A program made the translations under genes and the position numbers. The notes under the pieces are model-generated. The model was not told the origin of the DNA. It worked only from the letters and a program-made list of their open reading frames with translations, and did no database searches. This document shows positions 53,664 to 63,588 of a stretch of DNA of 64,000 nt, piece after piece. The stretch spans positions 378,294-442,293 of the forward strand of contig JADKID010000016.1 of the NCBI GenBank assembly GCA_016721425.1. The letters run 5' to 3'. This DNA is from Bryobacterales bacterium. GTDB taxonomy: Bacteria; Acidobacteriota; Terriglobia; Bryobacterales; Bryobacteraceae. Each line of letters opens with the position of its first letter. Within the stretch, counting starts at the first letter, position 1.

Positions 53664-54959
53664 ATGTCATCAAAGGTGACGCTGTCACTGGTGGCACCGT
53701 TCTTGTGTGCCCTCGTGGCGGCTCAGAACGGGAGCGCCGAAGCGTATTCCGCCGACGATCTGGTTAGGATCGCGATCGAGAGAAACCGGGAACTGCAGGC
53801 GACGCAGCAGCGGGTAGTTGAGGCCCGCGGACTTCTTCGCCAGGCCGGAATCAGGCCCGCCCCGAGCCTTCAATTGGAGGGGACCACCGGCCGCCCCTTG
53901 GGGTCTCCCGGAGAAGAGGAGTACGCCGCCGGTTACTCCCACCCTGTGGAAATGGCGGGGAAACGCGACAAACGGATCCGCCTTGCTGAGAAAGGCGTCG
54001 CACTGGCCCAAGCGGAACTCGGCGAGCGCACGCGCCGGCTGGTGATCGATGTGAAGCTCCGATACGTGGATGCAGTAACCGAACAAGCCAGGCTTGCCAC
54101 TCTCGACCGGCTCATCGGGACGTACAAGGAATCGGCGAAATTGACCGAATCTCGCGTTCAACAGGGTGATTCCGCTCCATTGGATGGCCAACTGTTACTG
54201 GTGGAACTGAACCGCGCTGAGGCCTTGCGCCGCGCCATCAAAGGAAGAGTGGGCGTGGCGCTGGCCGACTTGCGCCGGCTTTGCAGCCTTGGCATCGCAG
54301 AACCGATTAGCCTCTCTATCGATTCGACCTCTGCTTCCGGCCGCAAGTATCCGCTGGGTGAACTGGTTTCATCGGCCTTGGCGCAGAGGCAGGATCTGCG
54401 TGTCGCGCAAATTGTGGAAGAGCAAGCAGGCGCCGAGGTGACCCTGACGGAAGCCCAGTCCCGCGCCGATCTGACTCTGACGGCACGATATGCGCTTCGA
54501 AACGGGCAATTCGGCGGCCTGTACGGGCTCACTGCGGTGGGCCAGCCGGCCGCACTGAAAGACAAGGACAACATCGTCTCGTTCGGAGTCTCATTCCAGC
54601 TGCTTTCGAGAAATCGAAACCTCGGCAACATCGAGGCAGCAGCGGCCCGGGCGACGGGTTCCAGGTCGCTCAAGCAGCATCTGGAGGCAACGATCCCGCT
54701 TGAAGTGGAGGCAGCTTGGGAGCGGTGGGATGCCGCCAGCGACTCGCTTCGCATTCTGAACAGCGGGGTTCTCCAGCAATCCGAGAAGAACATTGAGGTG
54801 ATCCGGCAGGCCTATGCGCTTGGTCAATTGCGATTGCTCGACGTCCTGAATGAACAACGACGGCTGATCGACACACAAATGAACTTCATCGATGCGGAAG
54901 CCGACGTGCTCCGAGGTCTGGTGGAGTTGGAACGAGCCGTAGGAGGAGATCTGAAATGA
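53664..54959 (+). CDS. czcC: CzcC-like outer-membrane efflux factor
   Basis: 431 aa from the ATG at 53664 (CAGGAG seven bases upstream). Signal peptide (about 1-27), two OEP repeats with coiled coils (LVRIAIERNRELQATQQRVVEA; EKNIEVIRQAYALGQLRLLDVLNEQR). Outer-membrane channel for the pump encoded at 56134. Its stop overlaps the adaptor start (ATGA). Confidence 0.88.
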   Translation: MSSKVTLSLVAPFLCALVAAQNGSAEAYSADDLVRIAIERNRELQATQQRVVEARGLLRQAGIRPAPSLQLEGTTGRPLGSPGEEEYAAGYSHPVEMAGKRDKRIRLAEKGVALAQAELGERTRRLVIDVKLRYVDAVTEQARLATLDRLIGTYKESAKLTESRVQQGDSAPLDGQLLLVELNRAEALRRAIKGRVGVALADLRRLCSLGIAEPISLSIDSTSASGRKYPLGELVSSALAQRQDLRVAQIVEEQAGAEVTLTEAQSRADLTLTARYALRNGQFGGLYGLTAVGQPAALKDKDNIVSFGVSFQLLSRNRNLGNIEAAAARATGSRSLKQHLEATIPLEVEAAWERWDAASDSLRILNSGVLQQSEKNIEVIRQAYALGQLRLLDVLNEQRRLIDTQMNFIDAEADVLRGLVELERAVGGDLK

Positions 54960-56131
54960 ACAGGAAATGGACAGTGATCGGGTTGTGTCTCGCTATGGCG
55001 GCTTGTTCAAGAACGAAGCCCGAAGCGACGCCAGAGAAGGAAGCCAAAGAAGCATCTGGGCTGATCACCATGGCGGAGGTGGCGCAGAAGAACGTGGGAC
55101 TGCAAGTGGCTCCAGTGAAGGTCAGGCAATTGTCCGAGTATCTCCAAGTGACGGGCACCGTGCAGCCTGTGGACAGCCGCGTCAGCCAGGTGCGCCCGTT
55201 GGCTCGCGGGCGCCTCCAGGATGTGCTGGTAAAGATTGGCGACCGTGTACGCCAGGGGCAGGAACTCGCCCGAATCGACAATCTGGAAGCCGGTGAGCTC
55301 ACATCGCAACTGACTTCGGCACGGGCCGACCTCCAGCGTTCGAAGGTGCTACTGACGCTGCAGGCGAAACAGGTCGAACGCAACCGGAGGCTCTCCGAGA
55401 TCGGGGCGGCCCCCATGAAGGACTATGAGCAGAGCAGCGCCGAGTACCAGGCATTGGAAGAAAACGCTCGGGCGCTGGAGGGCATCACCTCAGGCCTGAG
55501 TACGCGGTTGCGACGATTCGACGGACCAAACACCGATCCGAACACGCCCGTCATCACGGCCATCACGGCGCCGTTCGACGGCATCGTGATCAAGGCGATG
55601 GCTTCGCCGGGCGGAGTCGTCGAATCAGGCGCTGAACTGTTCACTGTGGCCGACATCTCACTCGTCTGGGTACAGGCTGAGGTGTACGAAAAAGATCTCG
55701 GACGCATCCAGATCGGCCAATCGGCGATTATCCACGTGGACACCTATCCGGACGAACCGTTCGCGGGCAAGGTCACCTACATCAGCGACGTACTGGATCC
55801 TCAGACCCGCACGGCGAAGATCCGCTGCGAGGTGCCCAACAGCAAGGTGCTGCTGAAACTCGACATGTTCGCTACGGTGCAACTGCCAACCACATTCAGC
55901 CGGCAGGCGCTGGCGGTGCCGGTTGGAGCCATCCAACAGCTCGACAGCAAGACGGTGGTGTTCGTCCGGCGTGGAGCCACGCAGTTTGAAACGCGAGAGA
56001 TCCAGGTGGGGAAGACCGTGAACGGCCAAGTCGAGATCCTCTCCGGACTTCGGGATGGCGAACCTGTGGCCACGGTCGGCGCGTTCCACCTGAAGTCGAT
56101 TATTGCGGGCAAGGAACTGGGGGAAGAGTAA
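54956..56131 (+). CDS. czcB: CzcB-like periplasmic adaptor
   Basis: 391 aa, start ATG at 54956 with GGAGGAG seven bases upstream. Lipobox-like MAACS near 17. Lipoyl half-motif RPLARGRLQDVLVKIGDRV, a short helical hairpin (about 110-165), DGIVIKAMASPGGVVESGAELF, then barrel and membrane-proximal domains. Shorter than the adaptor at 49512 and without metal-binding extensions. Links the RND pump with its OMF. Confidence 0.88.
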   Translation: MNRKWTVIGLCLAMAACSRTKPEATPEKEAKEASGLITMAEVAQKNVGLQVAPVKVRQLSEYLQVTGTVQPVDSRVSQVRPLARGRLQDVLVKIGDRVRQGQELARIDNLEAGELTSQLTSARADLQRSKVLLTLQAKQVERNRRLSEIGAAPMKDYEQSSAEYQALEENARALEGITSGLSTRLRRFDGPNTDPNTPVITAITAPFDGIVIKAMASPGGVVESGAELFTVADISLVWVQAEVYEKDLGRIQIGQSAIIHVDTYPDEPFAGKVTYISDVLDPQTRTAKIRCEVPNSKVLLKLDMFATVQLPTTFSRQALAVPVGAIQQLDSKTVVFVRRGATQFETREIQVGKTVNGQVEILSGLRDGEPVATVGAFHLKSIIAGKELGEE

Positions 56132-56133
56132 CC

Positions 56134-59100
56134 ATGGAAAGACTTGTCGCATGGGCCCTCTCCTACCGCTTCATCGTCATTCTGGCGGCCGTGCTGGTAG
56201 CCGCCGCCGGCGTCTATTCGCTGCAGAAACTGCCAATCGACGCCGTTCCGGACATCACACCCAATCAGGTTCTAGTTCTCACTCGAGCGCCCAGTCTCTC
56301 GCCTCTCGAAGTGGAGAAGTTCCTCACGTTTCCGGTGGAAACCTCAATGAGCGGGCTTCCGGGCATTGAGAAGATCCAGTCCGTTTCCAAGTTCGGCCTC
56401 TCCTATGTGGCCGTGTACTTCAAGGAGGACATGGACCCCTACTTCTGCCGGCGTCTCGTCATGGAGCGGCTGCCGCAGGCCAAAGAGGCGATTCTGCCTG
56501 GCATGGGTACACCGGAAATGGGTCCCATCACCACAGGCCTGGGCGAAGTGTACATGTTCAAGGTGACGGGCAAGGGGCGTTCGCTGATGGAACTGCGCAG
56601 CATCCTCGATTGGGAGATTGCACCGAAGCTGCGCTCCACCCCTGGAATTGTGGAGGTGAATTCGCATGGCGGAGAACTGAAAACCTATGAAGTTACGGTA
56701 GACAACGCCAAACTCGCCGGCTACCACATCACGCTACGCCGGGTTCTGGAGGCGCTGGAACGAAACAACGCCAACGCGGGCGGCGCGTATCTGGAGCGGG
56801 TGGAACAGCAGTCTCTGATTCGGGGCGAGGCACTGATCACAAGCCTGTCGGATGTGGAAAACATCGTGGTGGGCGCATCACCGAACGGAACGCCCATCCT
56901 GATTCGCAATCTCGCTGACGTGCGCTTCGCACCGATGGTGCGCCAGGGATTCGCGACGCAGGACGGGAAAGGCGAAGTGGTGCTCGGAATCGCCATGATG
57001 CTGCTGCACGAGAACTCGCGAACGGTTGTTGATCGCGTGAAAGAACGTCTCGCAGCGATCGAGAAGACTCTTCCATCTGGGGTGCGAGTGGAGCCCTTCT
57101 ACGATCGTACGGACCTGGTTCGTAGAACCATCGGGACCGTCAGCCGCAATCTCGTCGAGGGCGGGTTGCTGGTCATCGCAGTGCTTCTGTTCCTTCTGGG
57201 CAGCTTCAGGGGCGGCCTCATCGTCGCACTGGCCATTCCGCTCTCGATGCTGTTTGCGTTCACTGGCATGGTGCAGGCGGGAATTTCGGGAAACCTCATG
57301 AGCCTGGGCGCAATCGACTTCGGTCTCATCGTCGACGGTTCCGTGGTGATGATGGAGAATATTCTCCGCCGGCTAAGCCATAGGGAGGAAGGGGAGAACG
57401 CACTGGATGCGGTTAGGCAGGCGGGTAAGGAAGTGGCCCGCCCGATCTTCTTCGGTGTCGTCATCATCTTCCTGGTCTACGTGCCGGTTCTGACGTTGAC
57501 CGGAGTGGAAGGCAAGATGTTCGATCCAATGGCAATCACAGTACTGTTCGCCGTAGGCGCGTCACTGCTGATTGCGCTCACACTAATGCCCGTGCTCGGG
57601 TGGTATGCCTTTCGAAACAAGGCCACAGAGAAGACCACCTGGCTGATGCGCAAGGTGAGTGCGGTCTATGGTCCGGTGCTGGTCCGCGTGATGCGGTTTC
57701 CTGTCGCGACCGCGGCAGCGGCGGCATTGGTCTTCGTTCTTTCTCTGGGGATCGTCCCGTTCCTTGGGGCTGAATTCCTTCCGAGGTTGGACGAGGGGTC
57801 GATCCTGGTGATGATGTACCGCGTGCCCGGCATCTCAATGAATGAGTCGCTGCATGGCAACGAAATCATCGAGACGGTTCTCAAGCGGTTCCCGGAGGTC
57901 GACAAAGTGGTGTGCCGCACCGGGCGTCCTGAAGTGGCGGTGGATCCGATGGCGATCGATCAGAGTGATGTCTATGTCATGCTCAAACCGGTCGAGGAGT
58001 GGCCGACAGGACGATCCAAGGAAGATCTGGTGACAGCGATGAAGGAAGCACTCGAAGTAGAAGCACCCGGGGCCGCCTATGGCTTTCTCCAGCCGATTGA
58101 GATGCGGATGCAGGAGTTGATGGAGGCTGGCGTCCGCTCCGACATCGCTATCAAGTTGTACGGAGACGACCTCGAAGTTCTCCGGGAGAAAGCGCAGCAG
58201 ATTGTCAAAGTCGTAGAGAAGGTTCGGGGCGCCGCCGACGTTCGGGCGGAGCGTGTGGCGGGGCTCCCATACCTGCGAATCCGCGTCCGGCGCGAGGCGA
58301 TCGCCCGGCATGGCCTCGACGCTCAAGACGTGTTGAACACGGTGGAGGCGATAGGGGGGAAGGTCGCGGGTCAAGTCGTCGAAGGAAACAAGCGGTTCGC
58401 GTTGCAGGTGCGCTTTGCCCCTGATCACCGCGCAACCTTGGAAGCAGTACAGAATCTACTGGTGGGGGACAGTGACGGCCATTTTATCCCCCTTGCGCAG
58501 TTGGCCGATATCGTCGAGGAAGAGGGACCCGCGCAGATCAGCCGCGAGAATACGCAGCGGCGCATTAGCGTTGAGGTGAATGTCCGCGGACGAGACCTTG
58601 CGGGATTTGTCTCGGAGGCGAGACGGGTGCTGGAGACTAAAGTCAAAATCCCGGAGGGCTATACACTCGACTGGGGCGGCAAGTTCGAGCAACTGGAGAG
58701 TGCAGGCCGCCGGCTTCTCATCACCATTCCGATCGCGTTGCTGCTGATCTTCGTTCTCCTGTATTTCAATTTTCACGCTGTCTCGCCGGCGGTGCTCATC
58801 TTCCTGAATGTTCCGCTGGCGGCTACCGGTGGAATCCTCGCTCTTTGGATGCGGGGCATGCCGTTCAGCATTTCGGCGGGAGTCGGATTTATCGCCTTGT
58901 TCGGTATCGCGGTACTGAACGGAATCGTGTTACTCACATACATCGCGCAGCTTCGCGAAACTGGTCTGGCTGCGGAGGCCGCCGTGGAGCAAGGTGCCAG
59001 GACGAGGCTGCGACCCGTACTGATGACCGCGCTCGTGGCGAGTCTGGGCTTTCTGCCGATGGCCCTCTCGCATGGCGCTGGAGCCGAAGTGCAGCGTCCT

Positions 59101-59208
59101 TTGGCCACCGTAGTCATCGGAGGGTTGGTTACGTCGACAGCCTTGACGCTGCTCGTGCTACCGGCGATCTATCTGTGGATCGAGAGGAGGCGAAATGCCG
59201 GTGCCTGA
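56134..59208 (+). CDS. czcA: CzcA-like divalent-metal RND transporter
   Basis: 1024 aa RND pump. The TM4 signature GAIDFGLIVDGSVVMMEN matches HME1/HME2 pumps (Zn, Co, Cd, Ni), clearly unlike the Cu/Ag type at 35980. Starts 2 bp after the adaptor stop and overlaps the P-type ATPase start by 14 bp, so cytoplasmic (ATPase) and periplasmic (RND) export of the same metals are co-produced. Confidence 0.9.
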   Translation: MERLVAWALSYRFIVILAAVLVAAAGVYSLQKLPIDAVPDITPNQVLVLTRAPSLSPLEVEKFLTFPVETSMSGLPGIEKIQSVSKFGLSYVAVYFKEDMDPYFCRRLVMERLPQAKEAILPGMGTPEMGPITTGLGEVYMFKVTGKGRSLMELRSILDWEIAPKLRSTPGIVEVNSHGGELKTYEVTVDNAKLAGYHITLRRVLEALERNNANAGGAYLERVEQQSLIRGEALITSLSDVENIVVGASPNGTPILIRNLADVRFAPMVRQGFATQDGKGEVVLGIAMMLLHENSRTVVDRVKERLAAIEKTLPSGVRVEPFYDRTDLVRRTIGTVSRNLVEGGLLVIAVLLFLLGSFRGGLIVALAIPLSMLFAFTGMVQAGISGNLMSLGAIDFGLIVDGSVVMMENILRRLSHREEGENALDAVRQAGKEVARPIFFGVVIIFLVYVPVLTLTGVEGKMFDPMAITVLFAVGASLLIALTLMPVLGWYAFRNKATEKTTWLMRKVSAVYGPVLVRVMRFPVATAAAAALVFVLSLGIVPFLGAEFLPRLDEGSILVMMYRVPGISMNESLHGNEIIETVLKRFPEVDKVVCRTGRPEVAVDPMAIDQSDVYVMLKPVEEWPTGRSKEDLVTAMKEALEVEAPGAAYGFLQPIEMRMQELMEAGVRSDIAIKLYGDDLEVLREKAQQIVKVVEKVRGAADVRAERVAGLPYLRIRVRREAIARHGLDAQDVLNTVEAIGGKVAGQVVEGNKRFALQVRFAPDHRATLEAVQNLLVGDSDGHFIPLAQLADIVEEEGPAQISRENTQRRISVEVNVRGRDLAGFVSEARRVLETKVKIPEGYTLDWGGKFEQLESAGRRLLITIPIALLLIFVLLYFNFHAVSPAVLIFLNVPLAATGGILALWMRGMPFSISAGVGFIALFGIAVLNGIVLLTYIAQLRETGLAAEAAVEQGARTRLRPVLMTALVASLGFLPMALSHGAGAEVQRPLATVVIGGLVTSTALTLLVLPAIYLWIERRRNAGA

Positions 59209-61378
59209 TCGCATTCAATTCAAGATTCATGGGATGGACTGTGCCGAAGAAGTGGCCGTCCTGCGGCGCGAACTCGGTTCGCTGGTCGGGGGTGAAGAGA
59301 ACCTGACTTTCGACGTGCTCCAAGGACGGCTGACGGTATCTGGTTCTCGCCCGGACGCCTCGGCGATCACGGACGCTGTCCGACGGACAGGAATGCGCGC
59401 CGAACTGTGGCAAGTAGACAACGCAACAGCGCCAACTCCATCACGGGGGTGGAACGGCAAAACGATCGCGACTGTCGCCAGCGGCGTACTGACTGTAGCG
59501 GGCTTCGCGACGCATGCGGCATTGAATGGGGGCGTGGCGGCCGCACTGGGGTCGGAGGGGCTCGGCGCCACTGCGACAATCCCTTTGATCGCGAGGGTGC
59601 TCTACATGGGAGCGGTGTTGTCCGGCGCCTGGTTCGTTCTGCCTAAGGCCTGGTACTCACTTCGCCGCCTCCGGCCGGACATGAACCTGCTGATGACGAT
59701 TGCGGTAGTGGGCGCCATTGGCATCGGCGAATGGTTCGAAGCGGCAACGGTCAGCTTCCTGTTCGCGCTCTCCCTCGCGCTCGAGTCATGGAGCGTGGGC
59801 CGTGCGCGGAGAGCGGTGGAAGCTCTCATGAAGATCGCTCCAGAGTCGGTTGGCGTCGTGCTGCCTGACGGGACGAGCCAGGCGACGCCCTCGGCGCAGG
59901 TTGCCGTTGGAACGATTTTTCGAGTTCCCCCCGGCGAGAGGATTGGACTCGACGGGACCGTGACCCAAGGCGTTACGGAAGTGAACCAGGCCCCGATCAC
60001 CGGTGAGAGTCTGCCCGTGTCCAAAGAAACTGGCTCCGCCGTATTCGCCGGCACGATCAACGGCAACGGCGTGATTGAGGTGCGCTCGACGAAGATCGCG
60101 TCAGATACGACGTTGGCCCATGTGATTCGCTTGGTTGCGGAGAGCCAGGGCAGGCGGGCTCCGGCCGAGCAGTGGGTCAACCGGTTCGCTCAGATCTACA
60201 CACCTGTGGTCTTTGCCATTGCGATTCTGGTGGCTACGATCCCACCATTGGCGTTCCAGCAGGCTTGGGGCGTGTGGCTCTACCAGGCGCTGGTATTGCT
60301 GGTCCTCGGCTGTCCGTGCGCGCTCGTGATCTCCACGCCGGTCAGCATTGTCGCGGGTCTCGCTGCGGCCGCGCGCAACGGGGTTCTGGTCAAAGGCGGA
60401 CTGGCTCTCGAACTGCCAGCGCGGTTGAAGGCCATCGCCATGGACAAGACCGGCACTTTAACCGAAGGTAAACCGGCGGTTGCGAAAGTTGTAGCGCTAA
60501 ATGGCCATACGGAGCAGGAGTTGCTGGAACGGGCTGGAGCGTTGGAGGCATCGAGCGAGCACCCGCTGGCCCGCGCTATTTGCGAGTACGTGACCAGTCG
60601 CGGCTTGAGACCAGAACATGCACGGGATTTCACCCTGATCCCGGGCAAGGGCGCGACGGCGATACTGGACGGCCGGCTGTTCTGGCTGGGCTCTCATCGG
60701 TTTCTGGAAGAGCGCGGACAGGAAACTCCGGAAGTTCATTCGCTACTGGATGAACTATCCAAGACGGGCCATTCCGTGGTTGTCATCGGCAACGAAACCC
60801 ACGTGTGCGGGTTTATTGCCCTCGCCGACCGGCTTCGCCCTGGAGTTCGGGAGGTATTGGCGGCGACTCATGCGCTTGGCATAGCGCACGTCGTCATGTT
60901 GACGGGCGACAACGAGGGCACGGCTCGCACAATCGCAAAGCAGGCTGGGATCGACGAGGTACACTCCGAGCTGCTCCCCGCGGACAAAGTCACCGTGATG
61001 GAGTCCCTGGTTCAGAAGTATGGTGTCGTGGCGATGATCGGCGACGGAGTGAATGACGCTCCCGCGATGGCTCGCTCCAGTCTCGGAATAGCTATGGGCG
61101 CGATCGGAAGCGATGCGGCAATCGAAGCCGCCGACATCGCTCTCATGTCGGATGATCTGCACCAGCTACCGTGGCTGATCGCCCACTCCAGGCGTACGGT
61201 ATCGATCATTCGGCAGAACATCATCCTCTCCCTGGCGGTGAAATTTATCTTCGTTGTGCTGGCCTTCAGCGGGCACGCCTCCCTGTGGGCTGCCATCGCA
61301 GCAGACATGGGCGTCTCCCTCCTCGTCATCTTCAACGGGCTACGATTGTTGAACTCGACGAGCCCGGCCAGAGCGTGA
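59195..61378 (+). CDS. zntA: ZntA/CadA-like P1B-2 ATPase
   Basis: 727 aa from the ATG at 59195 (GGAGG upstream). An N-terminal HMA-type domain has GMDCAEE, the reduced metal site of Zn/Cd/Pb pumps; then eight helices with CPCALVISTP, DKTGTLTEG, SEHPLA and GDGVNDAP. Moves Zn(II), Cd(II) or Pb(II) out of the cytoplasm. Its 3' end overlaps the convergent DtxR-type gene by 39 bp. Confidence 0.9.
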   Translation: MPVPDRIQFKIHGMDCAEEVAVLRRELGSLVGGEENLTFDVLQGRLTVSGSRPDASAITDAVRRTGMRAELWQVDNATAPTPSRGWNGKTIATVASGVLTVAGFATHAALNGGVAAALGSEGLGATATIPLIARVLYMGAVLSGAWFVLPKAWYSLRRLRPDMNLLMTIAVVGAIGIGEWFEAATVSFLFALSLALESWSVGRARRAVEALMKIAPESVGVVLPDGTSQATPSAQVAVGTIFRVPPGERIGLDGTVTQGVTEVNQAPITGESLPVSKETGSAVFAGTINGNGVIEVRSTKIASDTTLAHVIRLVAESQGRRAPAEQWVNRFAQIYTPVVFAIAILVATIPPLAFQQAWGVWLYQALVLLVLGCPCALVISTPVSIVAGLAAAARNGVLVKGGLALELPARLKAIAMDKTGTLTEGKPAVAKVVALNGHTEQELLERAGALEASSEHPLARAICEYVTSRGLRPEHARDFTLIPGKGATAILDGRLFWLGSHRFLEERGQETPEVHSLLDELSKTGHSVVVIGNETHVCGFIALADRLRPGVREVLAATHALGIAHVVMLTGDNEGTARTIAKQAGIDEVHSELLPADKVTVMESLVQKYGVVAMIGDGVNDAPAMARSSLGIAMGAIGSDAAIEAADIALMSDDLHQLPWLIAHSRRTVSIIRQNIILSLAVKFIFVVLAFSGHASLWAAIAADMGVSLLVIFNGLRLLNSTSPARA

Positions 61379-62095
61379 CTTTGGTTGAGACCCCTGGGCG
61401 GGTTGCTCGGCATTCCCGCACGGACTGTCCCCGGTCAATTGCGAGGCTGTCACCCAGACCCGCTTGGCGACAGGCGCCCCCACCTGGACGGGCCGGCCAG
61501 TCACGGAGAGAGTCACGGTCTCGTCGTAATTCCGGCCCACCCACGAGAAGCAGACGCCCGGCTTCAGTCCTAGACCGTCGAGAAACTCCATCAGTTGGCG
61601 GTCGCGCTCGTAGACGCTGACGAGTTGGAAATGGCCCGGCGAATTCACCTCGTCCAGCGGAGTCCAGCCCCGCACCCTACGATCTTGCGGCGTGTCTGAG
61701 CCTACTGCGTTTCCGTGTGGGCAGGTCTTCCCCGATCCTAACGCAGCGACGAGCTTCTGCTCGAAATCCTCGGACACTGCGTGCTCCAGGAGTTCAGCTT
61801 CGTCGTGTACCTTGTACCACTCCATGCCGAACATCTCAGCGAGCATGCGCTCAATCAAGTGGTGACGGTGGAGTACCCGGTCCGCGATCTCACGGCCCGG
61901 CTGTGTCAACTGGATCTTTCCTTCCTTCGCTACGCGGATGAGGCCATCGCGCTTCAGACGGTGGACTCCAGCGGTCACGGCGGGCGGTGAGATCCGCAGC
62001 CACCGTGCGAGAGTTGCGGCAATGACGGCCTCTCCCTCGGACTCCGCTTCGGCGATGGTCTTTAGGTAGTTCTCTTTGGATATGGTGATCTTCAC
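61340..62095 (-). CDS. DtxR/MntR-family metal-dependent repressor
   Basis: 251 aa, GTG start. Winged HTH at 1-65 (ARWLRISPPAVTAGVHRLKRDGLI), metal-binding and dimer domain at 70-130 (HHLIERMLAEMFGMEWYKVHDEAELLEHAVS, supplying His, Glu and Cys ligands), then an SH3-like FeoA-type domain (about 155-225) and a charged tail. Such proteins bind Mn(II), Fe(II) or other divalent metals and repress transport genes. Divergent from the promoter at 62139 that holds a matching palindrome. Confidence 0.85.
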   Translation of the reverse strand: MKITISKENYLKTIAEAESEGEAVIAATLARWLRISPPAVTAGVHRLKRDGLIRVAKEGKIQLTQPGREIADRVLHRHHLIERMLAEMFGMEWYKVHDEAELLEHAVSEDFEQKLVAALGSGKTCPHGNAVGSDTPQDRRVRGWTPLDEVNSPGHFQLVSVYERDRQLMEFLDGLGLKPGVCFSWVGRNYDETVTLSVTGRPVQVGAPVAKRVWVTASQLTGDSPCGNAEQPAQGSQPKSRSGRARRVQQS

Positions 62096-62138
62096 GCCCT
62101 GAAACCTCTATCGCATGCACTCCCGGCTGTGATCGGAC

Positions 62139-62166
62139 TTGACACGTACTTAACCATAGTTAATAC
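62139..62166 (+). promoter_or_regulatory. Sigma70 promoter overlapped by DtxR-type operator
   Basis: -35 TTGACA (62139-62144), 16-bp spacer, -10 TAATAC (62161-62166). The spacer and -10 hold a perfect dyad TTAAC-CATA-GTTAA (62150-62163), so a bound repressor would block polymerase. It reads toward the porin gene at 62203 and probably serves the divergent regulator as well. Confidence 0.65.
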
Positions 62167-62202
62167 TGGACCATTCATGTTAGTTATGGAAACAGCTACG
62201 CT

Positions 62203-63588
62203 ATGGTGAAGCATCCGATGTTTCAGTGTATCTTGGCCGGGCTTCTCATGCAGACTCTTGGGTCCGGGCAGGCGCCAACTGATATCGAGCGCCGGGTTGC
62301 GGAACTGGAAGAGAAGATGCGCCTTCTGGACCCCGCGTTCGGCGCCGACTCGCGGGCGTCGGAGCTCTTGCGACGTCTCGAATTGCTCGAGACGAAGATG
62401 GCAGCGGTCCTGGCGGCGAGGCAACCGGCGGCGCTTTCTGTGGCGGCGGTTTCGCCGGCGGCGCCTGTACCAGCGGCAGTCCAGCCGGCTGGGCCAGGTT
62501 TGGTGCCGGTCTCCGTCACCGGCGACTACCAGGGCTCGCCTGGGGGCGAGACGCGACTGCCGGTCGCAGGCTACATGGACTTCCATTTCAACAAGGACTT
62601 GGGCGAACCGTTCAGGCCGGACTTCCACCGCTTCGTGCTCCTTTTCGGACACAGCTTCTCCGACCGGATCAAGTTCTGGAGCGAGTTGGAGGTGGAGCAT
62701 GCCTTTGTGGAAGGCGGCGAGGAGTCCGGCGAAGTGGCGTTGGAGCAAGCCTACCTGGACTTCCTGATCAAACCAGCCTTCAATCTGAGGGCAGGCATGA
62801 TGCTGACCCCGGTGGGCATCATCAACGAGAGGCATGAGCCGCCCGCTTTCAACGGCGTGGAGCGCCCGTTTGTCGAGACCGTGATCATCCCGACCACTTG
62901 GCGCGAACTCGGCTTCGGCTTAACCGGCGATTTGGGCCGCGGCTTCCGCTATCGCACCTATGTGACGTCGTCACTGGATGCCAGCCGTTTCAATGCGGAG
63001 GAAGGGATCACCGGCGGCCGAACCGCGGGGTTTGACGCTTCGTTCCGGAATCCGGCGAAGGTAGCGCGGCTGGAGTACGCCGGAGTGAGGCGGATGACGC
63101 TTGGCACGAGTGTCTATTCCGGGCACGCCGGATACAACACGCCAGGGGTGAATCCCCGCGTGACGATGGCCGAGTTCGACGGACGCTACAGCTTCCGCCG
63201 GCTCGATTTGCGCGGGTTGTTCGCGAATACGTGGGTCAGCCAGGCGGCGGAACTCAACCGGCGCCTCGAACAGAATTTGGGCGTCAACCCGAACGTGGCC
63301 AGCCAGATGCGCGGGTACTATTTTGAACCCGGACTCCACGTGCTCCCGCGGCGAACCCGGCTCGACCTGATCCTCTTCACCCGGTACGAGAAGTACGATA
63401 CCCAGCACCGCATGCCGGATGGGTACACCCCGTTGCCGCAGTTCAATCGATCCTCGTGGGTCAGCGGCGTAACGTTCAAACCGAACGCCGACGTCGCCAT
63501 CAAGTTCGACTACGTCTTCAACCGCAACGCGAGCACAGTGGTTCGCCCGATCAATGGAATCAATCTTGGCATTGGATGGTGGTTCTAG
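62203..63588 (+). CDS. Outer-membrane porin-like protein
   Basis: 461 aa: signal peptide (about 1-22), a coiled-coil segment (IERRVAELEEKMRLL; about 27-70), an Ala/Pro linker, then a beta-barrel (LPVAGYMDFHFNKDLG, HRFVLLFGHSF, ending in GIGWWF with the terminal aromatic). The coiled coil plus barrel layout resembles OprP/OprO-type phosphate or general porins. Being behind a DtxR-type operator, it may admit a metal when scarce. Followed with a one-base overlap by a cupredoxin. Confidence 0.7.
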   Translation: MVKHPMFQCILAGLLMQTLGSGQAPTDIERRVAELEEKMRLLDPAFGADSRASELLRRLELLETKMAAVLAARQPAALSVAAVSPAAPVPAAVQPAGPGLVPVSVTGDYQGSPGGETRLPVAGYMDFHFNKDLGEPFRPDFHRFVLLFGHSFSDRIKFWSELEVEHAFVEGGEESGEVALEQAYLDFLIKPAFNLRAGMMLTPVGIINERHEPPAFNGVERPFVETVIIPTTWRELGFGLTGDLGRGFRYRTYVTSSLDASRFNAEEGITGGRTAGFDASFRNPAKVARLEYAGVRRMTLGTSVYSGHAGYNTPGVNPRVTMAEFDGRYSFRRLDLRGLFANTWVSQAAELNRRLEQNLGVNPNVASQMRGYYFEPGLHVLPRRTRLDLILFTRYEKYDTQHRMPDGYTPLPQFNRSSWVSGVTFKPNADVAIKFDYVFNRNASTVVRPINGINLGIGWWF

